This document shows positions 42,691 to 52,657 of a DNA stretch of 64,000 nucleotides, piece after piece (within the stretch, counting starts at the first letter, position 1; each line of letters starts with the position of its first letter). The notes under the pieces were generated by a model. It worked only from the letters and a program-made list of their open reading frames with translations, was not told the origin of the DNA and did no database searches. A program made the translations under genes and the position numbers. Location of the stretch: positions 33,991,869 through 34,055,868 of the forward strand of contig NC_046683.1 of the NCBI RefSeq assembly GCF_009870125.1. Direction: 5' to 3'. Source of the DNA: Drosophila pseudoobscura. Lineage: Eukaryota > Arthropoda > Insecta > Diptera > Drosophilidae.

Positions 42691-43632
42691 AGCTTTTAAC
42701 GGCTGCTGCTCCGAACGTCTGGATCAGGGAACTCCAACAGCGGACCAATTAAAAAATGTCCGGGTGTGAGGACGAAAAGATTTTCAGGGTTTCTGAAATC
42801 GAGATAAGAGGACAAGAATTCATTACAGCCTCGATTTGGCAAACCAATGTCCGCAGCTCATCGAAACCAAAAAGTGACGATCCCAAGGTACGATAGAAAT
42901 GCTGCTTGGCCGTCTTCACTGCTGCCTCCCACCAGTCGCCGAAGTGCGGCGAGCGAGGCGGCTTGAATCTCCAGTCGAAGCCGTTGTTGATGCAATGATT
43001 ATGAACTTCAGCACGATGCTTCTCGCTCATAAATAGCCGCCGAAGGTCCTCTAGCTCGTTCCTTGCGCCCACAAAATTGGTGGCATTATCCGACCAAATG
43101 CATCGCGGAATAACGCGCTCGAAAAAAGCAGCGAGAGCGAGATGATTCTGCTGGAAGCCTCTACGCAGTTTCCTTTCCGCAGAACAAGGTACTCAGGATA
43201 CAGGTGGGCCCGTTGAACGATGCGACATACCAAGTGCGATCCTTTGCGAAGGTCCTGAGATGAGAGATCCGGTGATTTCGACCTACTGATGAATTTCTGG
43301 ACGTAACCAGAAATGCGCATCATGTCTCCAAATGAGTTGATGTGCGAAAAGGGATGAGTGTGTGAAATAGCTTGGCTTGAATGGTGGTCGAGGGACATGT
43401 ATGCCGAATATTTTTCATGAGGAGCTGGATTACGCACGAACTTGCGCTCCAAGTTTTTCAAGCGACGCTTTGCTTGCAAATAGGAATCTCCCAAAGACTT
43501 TAATCTTCGCTTCATAGGCAAGCGAACAGAGTATTCCCCTGAGGGTAAGCGAGTGTGATGGTTAACGAAGTGTTCCTCGCAGCGAAGTTCCTCCTTTGTT
43601 GCCCTAGCGATTGGCTCAAAGATGTGCTCCAC
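42691..43632 (-). pseudogene. pol 3' part of relic G (linker joined to integrase)
   Basis: The frame at 43632-43051 starts in the linker before RT (RLPSGEYSVRLPMKRRLKSLGDSY, NLERKF). At about 43390 it jumps to the RNase H-integrase junction (INSFGDMMRISGYVQKF), so the whole RT palm is missing. A shift at about 43060 leads to the integrase core with GARNELEDLRRLF and FGDWWEAAVKTAKQHFY, which contains the catalytic Glu. LTPGHFLIG follows near 42750. The part with the first catalytic Asp is absent. Confidence 0.75.
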
Positions 43633-43681
43633 TTCTCAAAATGTACGAACCAAGTCATCGAGCCGAGTGCTGTGATTGGTG

Positions 43682-45079
43682 TCATCCGAAGATATGGTTG
43701 CGATATGGGGCCGAGTGCAAGCCACCAGATAGAATCCATCCGTGATATGTCTTCTGTAGCAAAGGTAATCCAGGAGCTAGCTGAATTTGTCCCACATACA
43801 GCAACTCAAAGAAAAGTCCGGCTTCGATGAGCTGATCAATCCTCTGCTGCTTATGGAACGAAGGGTCAGTAAGCTGGATATTCAAAGGTATAGGCCAATT
43901 AGCAGTGCTAATTGAGACGCGAGGTTGACTCTCCGTAATCTTCTGGGCAACGACGGCAGCGATGCTAGTGGTGAAATCTGAAATCCGCGATTTCAGAACA
44001 AAATCCACCGAGATACCTTCAGTTGAGAAGCTAGCATCTCCTATGCCAGAGACTGCAGTAAGCAGTTTGGTTTTTCGCAGTTATTGTTGATTAGCTAGAC
44101 GAGTAGTTACGAAATGCAATTGCGAGCCCGAGTCCAACAATGCGCGACATGGCATGAAAGTTCCAGCGCTGTTTTTTAAGAGAACGACGACGGTGGCTAA
44201 TAGAACAGGCTCAGACGGACGCTGGGATATATGAGCTTGCGTCGAGGAGGGCGACAATGCAACCATGGCGGTATGATTTGAATTTTATGCTCAATTGAAG
44301 AAAAAGTATGGACGGGCTCTGTTGGACAAAGGAAATGAAGAAGAGTGTGGTGCTTCGATTGGCAAGTACGGCAGGCACCTGACTTACAATCTTTCAAGTG
44401 ATGACCCTTTCGTAGGCAATTGACGCATAACAAGAGCCTCTTTGCTTCCTTGTGACGATCATTCGGCGATAGAGTTTTGAACCGTTGACAATTGGCAATC
44501 ATATGGTTCATATGGAACACACAGAAAACAGGAGCGCACGATGCTACAAACGATTTTCGATGATGCGTACTCACGGTTTTCCCTGACTTGCCAACCTGAC
44601 CATCTTGCCCTTGCATGGATGTGAATTCCTTCAAGGAAACGACATCTTTGTTCCAGAAAGGCAGATAATTTCTCCCAGTATGGAAGATCCTGATTCGACG
44701 ACGCTGCTTCCCACTTAACTTGAGTCTGCCTGTTCAAATTCTTCCAGAGCGCGTGGACGATGATGCAATCAGCTATTTCCTCCTTAGTTGCCAGCGCATC
44801 CAACGCGCGAAGATGTGATGTGGTGGCGTCAGTAAAAGCCCGCAGCGAAAAAACAGATGAGTCCCCACATATTTCTCTAATGTGTGTCTGTAGAATGAGA
44901 CTTTTATTAGCAAATCGATTTTTAAGAATATCTAATGCGGTATTGTAATAGCCTCGCTCATCTCCAACGAATTAATGGTGTCCAACGCCGATCCGCTTAA
45001 ACAAGACCGCAAATGCTGTAACTTCTCGATAGAAGCCGGTACCGCAACGAAGCGACGACCGGAAAAGAACCAACAGTTA
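43682..45079 (-). pseudogene. gag, protease and A17 region of relic G
   Basis: Gag pieces include IEKLQHLRSCL (about 45040-45008), NRFANKSLILQTHI and LATKEEIADCIIVHALWK (44803 on). Cys/His knuckles follow as CVFHMNHMIANCQ, CVNCLRKGHHLKDC and CRTCQSKHHTLLH. The protease motif is ALLDSGSQLHFV (about 44150-44110). A17 shows IQLTDPSFHKQQRIDQLIEA and GWILSG. At least three frameshifts or stops separate them. Confidence 0.75.
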
Positions 45080-45360
45080 TGCACAAGCAGCTTAAATATT
45101 TTAAATTATTGCCAGTGGTGCGGCCCAAAGGAAATGCATTTTGGTGTTGTCGTTTCCAATGCCCCCACTGCAAAGATCATTTGCTACCGCATATGCGCAT
45201 GCAGCGGAATTCGTTCGTCTCCTTATGTCGCAATCTCTCGTACTCGGCTTAACAGCATCCCCGAGCAGCTCTAACGCTTTCGGGCTATCATACGCTCTCG
45301 CTCGCGTATAAGCTTGCTGCATAGGGCCCGGCAGATTGGCCCGTCAGCCCTAGCTTAACA
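45080..45360 (+). repeat. H LTR 1 (281 bp, array edge, diverged)
   Basis: It aligns with the other LTRs but starts TGCACAAGCAGC where they start TGTCGGGTCAAGAAGC, making it four bases shorter. Several substitutions (for example in AAAGATCATTTGCTACC, around 45170-45215) are private to it. It marks the left insertion boundary in relic G. Confidence 0.88.
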
Positions 45361-45362
45361 GT

Positions 45363-45381
45363 TGGTGACCCCGACGTGATT
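45363..45381 (+). promoter_or_regulatory. Primer-binding site of H, tRNA-Trp
   Basis: TGGTGACCCCGACGTGATT lies two bases after the LTR. It is complementary to the last 19 bases of insect tRNA-Trp including CCA. Identical sites follow LTRs 2, 3 and 4 at 51220-51238, 57076-57094 and 62932-62950. Confidence 0.88.
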
Positions 45382-45726
45382 GTGCAATAAATTATCCATC
45401 AGTGCAATCACAAACTAATATAGCATTCAAAGATCTAAACTAATTTCCATCTCAACCAGTGTCATCGACCACATAAGTTATCCATACATATATATGTACA
45501 CTGGCCTCCCCTGCATATTCGGTGGTGCACGTAGCTGTTGGCTTGCGCATCTCTTTTCGGTCATCTTACAGCAAGAAATGTTTCTTACACCGGTCGCCTT
45601 TGTATATACAGTTCGTACATAGCTGTTCGCTTGCTGGGCTGGTTCTTGTCGTCTATTGCTCGTGTTACTCTTTGCGATCATCTTCCCGCTAGAGACGTTG
45701 GTCTTTCTGCTAACGCTGCCGCTACC

Positions 45727-46800
45727 ATGGAAATTAATGCTGCTAACGAAATTCCAATGACCAGTGAGCAAAACAGGGTGTCTTTTTTGAAGCTTAAGTC
45801 AACGGAATTCTGCGAGAAAATGAAAAGGTTAGCTACCGCTTGGCAGAATGAGTCGTCGGACTGTGACTACTACATGCTCGTGGTAAAGCAAGAGCAAGTC
45901 GAGAAGTTGATCGGCAAATTTGAGATGTTTCACGGCGAGCTTGAGGAATTGGATCGAAGCGAAATTCACAGTGGCCTGTGTGACATTTTTGAGTCACTTG
46001 CCAGCTCGCTGAAGGCGGCGAATATGAGGGAAATGGCTAAGAGTAGCGGCCGCATGCCGTTTCATTCTACCTCGGATGGAGGAAACACTACGGTTGAGTT
46101 TGCCGGCTCGCAATTTCTACCTCACCGTAGACAAGTACCATCCCTGCCTCCTATACAATTGCCGACGTTTAGCGGCGGGTATGCGAACTGGACGGAATTT
46201 TATTCAATGCTTGCCACCATCATCGACAGCGATCCGGACTTAACAAACATAGAAAAGCTCCAGCATTTGCGTTCCTGTCTGCGGGATTCGGCATTGGAGA
46301 CTGTTCGGGCGCTGGAAATCTCAGATGGCAATTATGCTGTGGCATTAGATTTGTTGGAAAACAGATTCAATAATCGGCGATTGGTCTTTCAGGCACACAT
46401 CAATGAGATCTTGGCGCTCCAGGCTGTGGAACCTGGGTCAGTGGTCATGCTTCGGGAGCTTTCAGACAAGTTCAATTCACATATGCGCGCGCTCCAGGGT
46501 TTGGGCACCACTGAGCAGATCGCAGGATGCATCGTCGTGCAGGAACTTCTCCGAAAACTGGATCCACCGAGCCAAGAGAAGTGGGAGGAACGATTCATCG
46601 ACCTCGCATTCGCAAACTTAATTCCGACGTGGGAATCTATGGCCTCGTTCTTGGAGCAGCGATGCAGATCATTGGAGACGATGGACTTTTCTATGGCAAG
46701 CTATGCGTCGAGCAGTCAGGTGGGCAGAAGTAGAAAGCATAATAATTCTAGGTCCACATTGGTTACAATGAACCAATCCGTAGCACGCTGCGCGCTGTGA
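45727..46800 (+). CDS. gag of H unit 1 (357 aa, ends prematurely)
   Basis: It starts at ATG 45727 in an ideal context (TACCATGG), after a leader of about 365 bp. The protein has a helical N-terminus, then the BEL/Pao gag block LPTFSGGYANWTEFYSMLATI, EKLQHLRSCLRDSALETV and a LEQRCRSLE helix (DUF1759-like). It ends with TGA at 46798-46800 right after VARCAL, at what should be the first knuckle Cys. Downstream codons (GAHEFQHGQKF) continue the knuckle in frame. Capsid-like sequence is intact, but the nucleocapsid and pol fusion are cut. Unit 1 has Leu at 46611-46613 (FIDLAF) where the others have Pro. Confidence 0.82.
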   Translation: MEINAANEIPMTSEQNRVSFLKLKSTEFCEKMKRLATAWQNESSDCDYYMLVVKQEQVEKLIGKFEMFHGELEELDRSEIHSGLCDIFESLASSLKAANMREMAKSSGRMPFHSTSDGGNTTVEFAGSQFLPHRRQVPSLPPIQLPTFSGGYANWTEFYSMLATIIDSDPDLTNIEKLQHLRSCLRDSALETVRALEISDGNYAVALDLLENRFNNRRLVFQAHINEILALQAVEPGSVVMLRELSDKFNSHMRALQGLGTTEQIAGCIVVQELLRKLDPPSQEKWEERFIDLAFANLIPTWESMASFLEQRCRSLETMDFSMASYASSSQVGRSRKHNNSRSTLVTMNQSVARCAL

Positions 46801-47583
46801 AACGATGGTGCTCACGAGTTCCAGCACGGTCAGAAGTTTAAGGCACTGTCCCCCACAAATCGCCATAAAGAAGCCAAGCGGCTCTAATTGTCTAAGAACA
46901 GGGCATCGATTAATTCAGTGCACCTCGAGCAACTGTCGTACCTGCGGGGGTAGACACCATACCCTCCTTCATTTTGGTAGCCCTGAAGATACCGCAGTCC
47001 AAGGGAAATCAGCGCCGTATACTCCATTTCAGTCTGCACTGTCTTAGTCTACGCCGTCTGAGCATACCACTGAGCCCTCTACTTCAGCGTCTACCTCGTC
47101 TGCCCTTATTGCCCAAGATCTCAGGAATGGTGTTGTTCTACTTGCCACGGCCACGGTCTTAGTCAAAAATCGTTCCGGAGTTTTAGTTCCCTGCCGAGCG
47201 TTGCTGGATTCCGGCTCCCAGTTGCATCTAATAACTTCTCGTTTCGCAAATCAGCTTCAGCTTCGAAAAATGAAATCATCGACTGCATCGGGAATAGGCG
47301 ACTCTAGCTTCGTCAGGGATGGATTTTCGGTCAACGTTAGCCTGCACTCTCGCTCATCGGATTACTCAACTCTCATCACTGCCATTGTAGCCTCTAGCAT
47401 AACCGATCGACAGCCAAGCTTTGGAATTGACACTCAAAACTGGCACATTCCATCTAACATACCACTAGCTGATCCGGAGTTTTATAAGCCGCAGCGCGTC
47501 GATCAGCTAAGTGGCGCAAGTCTGTTTTTCGAGCTCCAGTGTGTTGGTCAGGTCAAGCTACTGCCAGGATTGCCTTTAATTTA
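46801..47583 (+). pseudogene. zinc knuckles and protease of H unit 1
   Basis: Knuckle remains (CLRTGHRLIQC, CRTCGGRHHTLLHF) occupy 46890-46975 in a different frame from gag. After another shift the protease (CRALLDSGSQLHLITSRF, about 47190-47245) leads to the A17 signature IPLADPEFYKPQRVDQLSGA, where the family usually has a LIGA-type ending. The frame ends with TAG at 47582-47584. Confidence 0.75.
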
Positions 47584-49062
47584 GAAAACGCGCTTGGGAG
47601 GGGTCGTGTCTGGACGTTTTTCCCGTTTGAAAGGTTCCTCTTTGATGGTCTCTCGCGCTGAGGCCGTAGCTGCTGAGGAGAATAGTCTAGAGGATCGGCT
47701 TGAGGTGCTTCTTCGGAGGTTTTGAGAGGTAGAAAATTGCATCGAACCAATAGTAAAGTCTACCAAAGAAGAACCACACTTTGTCCAGCATTGCTGTCGA
47801 TTACGTTAAGGCGATTATTGTGTTCGTCTGCCAGCTAAATATAGGATATTGATCTCCTTGGGAGAATTTTACAATCAAGGGTCAGGAATCTACGAAGCGC
47901 TTGTAGATTCCTGACCCTTGAGAGAAAGTTAGATCGTCGCCCTGATGTTAAATCTCAGTATGCAGCATTTATAAAGGAGTACCTTGATTTAGGCCATATG
48001 TCTCAGGTTCCTACCCAGGCAATCAGCAACTGCCGATATTTTTTGCCTCACCATTGCGTCATGAAAGAAGATAGTTCTACGACCAAGCTTCGCGTCGTTT
48101 TTGATGGATCCGCTTCAACCTCATCTGGATATTCCCTGAACGACGTTTTAATGTCTGGTCCCGTAATCCAACCCAAACTGTTGCATATTCTTGCTCGATT
48201 TCGGTCATACGCCGTTGCGGTTACGGGAGATATCTGTAAGATGTATCGTTGTGTAAGAGTCTCGACCGAGGATAGCAACTTGCAGTGTATTCTGTGGAGA
48301 AACTCCGGGGAAGAAGACTTGCGTGTGTTTCAATTGGACACCGTTACTTATGGGACGAAGCCTGCCTCCTATTTATCTTTGCGAGCGATGCATTAGTTGG
48401 CAATGGACGAGCAGATGGCGTTTCCAGTTGGAGCTGAAATCCTTCGCCGTGACTTCTACGTGGATGACTTGATATCTGGAGCCAGCTCTCAGGAGGAGGC
48501 TATCCGAATTCGGGAGCAAACTACTGGAATTTTGTCTAGAGGTCAGTTCAGATTGAGGAAATGGTGTTCGAACGTCCTTGCTGTGCTGGATGGAGTTCCG
48601 GAAGAGGACAAGGAAACATTTTTGAAGTTCGACGATGGCAGCAATGTGACTAAAACTTTAGGACTTGCGTGGGATCCGGTTTCTGATCAACTATTATTTT
48701 CGTTCTCGGCACTTCAATCTTCTTTGAATTCCTGCAGGCGCTCTGTTTTGTCATCCATAGCGCGAATCTACGATCCTCTCGGACTAGCTGGTCCCGTAAT
48801 TACTAAATCCAAAATCTTTCTCCAGCGTTTGTGCCAAGAGAAATTGTCCTGGGATGAAAGCCTTCCAGTCGCACTGAACACCGAGTGGCAGGAAATATGC
48901 ACCAGTTTTGGTCAGATTCGTCGACTTGAATTTCCTCGGCTTGTACTCCTTCCAGACTTTGCGATGCCAGCATCGAGGCTTATGGTGCATGCATTTATGT
49001 CGTGTCCAAGGATCATTCCAGCAGTCACTTACTTTGTGCCAAATCTCGTGTGGCTCCTTTGA
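47584..49062 (+). pseudogene. A17-RT region of H unit 1
   Basis: Between 47584 and 47997 frames are broken and an inverted repeat is inserted (47875-47921). RT runs 47998-48396 with KLRVVFDGSAS, VTGDICKMYRCV and TVTYGTKPASYLSLRAMH, then TAG at 48394-48396. It continues in the same frame through the catalytic YVDD (about 48460) and LRKWCSN to IYDPLGLAGPV. The frame is lost near 48997 after MVHAFMS, and a different frame takes over. RT is one nonsense codon away from continuity over the palm, but not at its edges. Confidence 0.8.
47875..47921. repeat. Perfect 19-bp inverted repeat in pol of H unit 1
   Basis: Arms 47875-47893 and 47903-47921 are exact reverse complements around a 9-base spacer (GAAGCGCTT). 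The right arm is normal coding sequence (…RFLTLERKL). The left arm is its inverted copy, and it breaks the frame. Copies are at 53732-53778 and 59588-59634. Confidence 0.92.
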
Positions 49063-49394
49063 AAACGCTTACAGTACCAAAGTTGGAGCTTTGTGGAGCG
49101 GAGTTGCTGGCTAGGCTCATATCTGAGATAGCTAGAATGAATGTATTCAGGGGAATGTGTTACTGTTGGTGTGATTCTGCCGTTGCGCTCTCTTGGATTC
49201 GGGACGAGCCGTCAAGATTTAATATTTTTGTTGCAAATAGAGTGTCAACGATTCAGGAAATGACCGAAAAAATGGAATGGCGCTATGTTCCCACAGCTTT
49301 AAACCCAGCCGACATTCTGTCTCGAGGGGCTCATCCGACTGAGCTGAATGAGTCACCTCTTTGGGCTCATGGTCCTGGCCACCCACTGTGCTAG
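49002..49394 (+). pseudogene. RNase H of H unit 1
   Basis: The frame contains CAKSRVAPLKTLTVPKLELCGAELLA, then WCDSAVALSWI and FVANRVSTIQE, the usual BEL/Pao RNase H landmarks. It ends with the linker LNPADILSRGAHPTEL and a stop at 49392-49394. Units 2 and 3 lose this end through a 1-bp deletion in the GGGG of CGAGGGGCTC. Confidence 0.78.
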
Positions 49395-50485
49395 CTGATA
49401 AGCCAGCCCTTGAACTTCGTCGGAAGGCTCTTCTGGTTAAATCGCCCTACATGGACATTATTGCTGATTCCAAGTATGCGAACTCATTTGCTTCTTTTCA
49501 ACGCGTTTTCGGATACATTCACAAGTTTTGCAACCGAATTCGGCGCCCCGGACTCACTGTCTCAGACATTGAACTTGGAACCCAGGTATTGCTTTGGGAG
49601 GACATGAAGTCACTGCGGGCAAGGGGAGCAGTCTCCTCATCGAGCTCAATCGCATCGTTATCGCCATTCATGGGTCAGTTTGGACTTCTCAGGGTAGATG
49701 GTCGACTGAAAAACTCTTCGTTGGATTTTGATGGCCGTCATCCCATCATCTTGCCCAGCAGCCATCCACTGACTCTTGCAATAATCTCCCATCTTCATGA
49801 GCGGAATCTGCACGCTGGTCCTCGAGCTTTGCTTGGACTAATTCGATCCCAATATTGGCCTATTGGGGGAAGGAAGACGGTAAACAAGGCAGTAAATAAG
49901 TGCGTAAGATGCTTTCGACTGAAGCCCAGGGTATTGGAGCATATTAAGGCGGATCTTCCAAAGGAGCGGCTCGATGGTTCTCATGCCTTTGAGATCACAG
50001 GCGTGGACTTCTGTGGGCCGTTTTTCTACAAACCGGAGGCACGCAACAAGGCTCCAATCAAGTGCTACGTCTGCGTCTTCATTTGTTTCGCTACCAAGGC
50101 TGTTCATCTGGAGCTTATAAAGGACTTATCCACAGTTGCTTTTCTACATGGACTAAAGCGCTTCATATGTACCAGACGAAAGCCGCGGCAAATTTGGTCA
50201 GACAACGCAACCAATTTTGTCGGCGCTAAGAATGAGCTGATGGAATTAAAGCGCCTGGTCCTCAGCGATGACCATCAGAAGGCGCTTCTGGATTTTTGCT
50301 TGGTCGAGGCTATAGACTCGCATTTCATTCCTCCGCGCTCCCATAATTTTGGTGGTCTATGGGAGGCTGCAGTGAAGACGGCTAAGTACCACTTCTACCG
50401 TGCGATGGGCAACCCGGTTCTTGGATTTGGACGAGCTGCGGACGCTGTTGTGCCACATCACGGCAGTGATGTTCAAGACCTTTAG
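49361..50485 (+). pseudogene. integrase of H unit 1 (374-codon open part)
   Basis: The zinc finger is visible at residues 146-184 (H146, H151, C181, C184). The catalytic triad is D216 (GVDFCGP), D281 (WSDNATNFVGA) and E335 (GGLWEAAVKT), with spacings as in element C. The frame is lost after VLGFGR (about 50430) and ends at 50485. The C-terminal domain follows in another frame. The core is therefore open and apparently complete, but it lacks a start codon of its own and a C-terminus. Confidence 0.8.
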
Positions 50486-50538
50486 TTTCAATTTCAGAGA
50501 GCCCTGCCGATCTAGATGTTCTAACTCCAGCGCATTTT

Positions 50539-50952
50539 TTGAATGGTGGCCCTCCTGCTTCGTTCGCTGAGCCTGACGTCACGCAGCTAAACTTCGATTG
50601 CCTAGACGGCTGGCATCGCGTTTCGTACCTGCAACAGCTCTTCTGGCCCCGGTGGAAGGAAGAGTACATCACGTCACTGAAGCAAAGATCAAAGTGGTGC
50701 ACTGTGAAGCCTAGTTTAGCAGTCGCAGATTTGGTTCTTGTCAAGGATGAGAATCTTCCTCCCATGAAGTGGCCACTGGCGAGAGTGGTCGAGCTTTTGC
50801 CTGGACGAGATGGTGTTTCCCCAGTTGCTGTGCTGAAGACGTCATCTGGAATCACCAAGCGCGCCGTCAACAAGCTGTGCCTGCTGCCCCTTAAAGATGC
50901 TGTTGAAAGTCAGGCTTCCAACGGGGGGAGTATGTCGGGTCAAGAAGCTTAA
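50539..50952 (+). pseudogene. integrase C-terminal domain of H unit 1
   Basis: This is the DUF5641-type tail: RVSYLQQLFWPRWKEEYI, VLVKDENLPPMKWPLARV and KRAVNKLCLLPL. The frame runs into the next LTR and stops at 50950-50952, inside it, so the last six codons come from LTR 2. A purine run (ACGGGGGGAG) at 50921-50930 is the probable polypurine tract. Confidence 0.78.
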
Positions 50953-51217
50953 ATATTTTAAATTATTGCCAGTGGTGCGGCCCAAAGGAAATGCATTTTG
51001 GTGTTGTCGTTTCCAATGCCCCCACTGCACAGATCATTTACTGCCGCATATGCGCATGCAGCGGAATTCTTTCGTCTCCTTATGTCGCAATCTCTCGTAC
51101 TCGGCTTAACAGCGTCCCCGAGCAGCTCTAACGCTTTCGGGCTATCATACGCTCTCGCTCGCGTATAAGCTTGCTGCATAGGGCCCGGCAGATTGGCCCG
51201 TCAGCCCTAGCTTAACA
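50933..51217 (+). repeat. H LTR 2 (285 bp, shared by units 1 and 2)
   Basis: It reads TGTCGGGTCAAG…CTAGCTTAACA. It is the 3' LTR of unit 1 and the 5' LTR of unit 2 at once. By eye it is identical to LTRs 3 and 4. Confidence 0.92.
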
Positions 51218-51583
51218 GTTGGTGACCCCGACGTGATTGTGCAATAAATTATCCATCAGTGCAATCACAAACTAATATAGCATTCAAAGATCTAAACTAA
51301 TTTCCATCTCAACCAGTGTCATCGACCACATAAGTTATCCATACATATATATGTACACTGGCCTCCCCTGCATATTCGGTGGTGCACGTAGCTGTTGGCT
51401 TGCGCATCTCTTTTCGGTCATCTTACAGCAAGAAATGTTTCTTACACCGGTCGCCTTTGTATATACAGTTCGTACATAGCTGTTCGCTTGCTGGGCTGGT
51501 TCTTGTCGTCTATTGCTCGTGTTACTCTTTGCGATCATCTTCCCGCTAGAGACGTTGGTCTTTCTGCTAACGCTGCCGCTACC

Positions 51584-52657
51584 ATGGAAATTAATGCTGC
51601 TAACGAAATTCCAATGACCAGTGAGCAAAACAGGGTGTCTTTTTTGAAGCTTAAGTCAACGGAATTCTGCGAGAAAATGAAAAGGTTAGCTACCGCTTGG
51701 CAGAATGAGTCGTCGGACTGTGACTACTACATGCTCGTGGTAAAGCAAGAGCAAGTCGAGAAGTTGATCGGCAAATTTGAGATGTTTCACGGCGAGCTTG
51801 AGGAATTGGATCGAAGCGAAATTCACAGTGGCCTGTGTGACATTTTTGAGTCACTTGCCAGCTCGCTGAAGGCGGCGAATATGAGGGAAATGGCTAAGAG
51901 TAGCGGCCGCATGCCGTTTCATTCTACCTCGGATGGAGGAAACACTACGGTTGAGTTTGCCGGCTCGCAATTTCTACCTCACCGTAGACAAGTACCATCC
52001 CTGCCTCCTATACAATTGCCGACGTTTAGCGGCGGGTATGCGAACTGGACGGAATTTTATTCAATGCTTGCCACCATCATCGACAGCGATCCGGACTTAA
52101 CAAACATAGAAAAGCTCCAGCATTTGCGTTCCTGTCTGCGGGATTCGGCATTGGAGACTGTTCGGGCGCTGGAAATCTCAGATGGCAATTATGCTGTGGC
52201 ATTAGATTTGTTGGAAAACAGATTCAATAATCGGCGATTGGTCTTTCAGGCACACATCAATGAGATCTTGGCGCTCCAGGCTGTGGAACCTGGGTCAGTG
52301 GTCATGCTTCGGGAGCTTTCAGACAAGTTCAATTCACATATGCGCGCGCTCCAGGGTTTGGGCACCACTGAGCAGATCGCAGGATGCATCGTCGTGCAGG
52401 AACTTCTCCGAAAACTGGATCCACCGAGCCAAGAGAAGTGGGAGGAACGATTCATCGACCCCGCATTCGCAAACTTAATTCCGACGTGGGAATCTATGGC
52501 CTCGTTCTTGGAGCAGCGATGCAGATCATTGGAGACGATGGACTTTTCTATGGCAAGCTATGCGTCGAGCAGTCAGGTGGGCAGAAGTAGAAAGCATAAT
52601 AATTCTAGGTCCACATTGGTTACAATGAACCAATCCGTAGCACGCTGCGCGCTGTGA
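51584..52657 (+). CDS. gag of H unit 2
   Basis: 357 codons from ATG 51584 to the same premature TGA. It differs from unit 1 by Pro for Leu in FIDPAF; I saw no other change in the protein. Confidence 0.82.
   Translation: MEINAANEIPMTSEQNRVSFLKLKSTEFCEKMKRLATAWQNESSDCDYYMLVVKQEQVEKLIGKFEMFHGELEELDRSEIHSGLCDIFESLASSLKAANMREMAKSSGRMPFHSTSDGGNTTVEFAGSQFLPHRRQVPSLPPIQLPTFSGGYANWTEFYSMLATIIDSDPDLTNIEKLQHLRSCLRDSALETVRALEISDGNYAVALDLLENRFNNRRLVFQAHINEILALQAVEPGSVVMLRELSDKFNSHMRALQGLGTTEQIAGCIVVQELLRKLDPPSQEKWEERFIDPAFANLIPTWESMASFLEQRCRSLETMDFSMASYASSSQVGRSRKHNNSRSTLVTMNQSVARCAL

Larger units (their letters stand above)
42691..45079 (-). mobile_element. BEL/Pao relic G (internal part, RT deleted)
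   Basis: On the minus strand, fragments follow in order: gag (45079-44640), zinc knuckles (to about 44330), protease (about 44160-44090), A17 (44008-43682), pre-RT linker (43632-43440), then directly the RNase H-integrase linker and the integrase core (43072-42690). No LTR is left: the right side is cut by the first LTR of array H, and the left side ends in the integrase C-terminal domain. Codons are similar to those of H, so G and H are probably related lineages. Confidence 0.8.
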
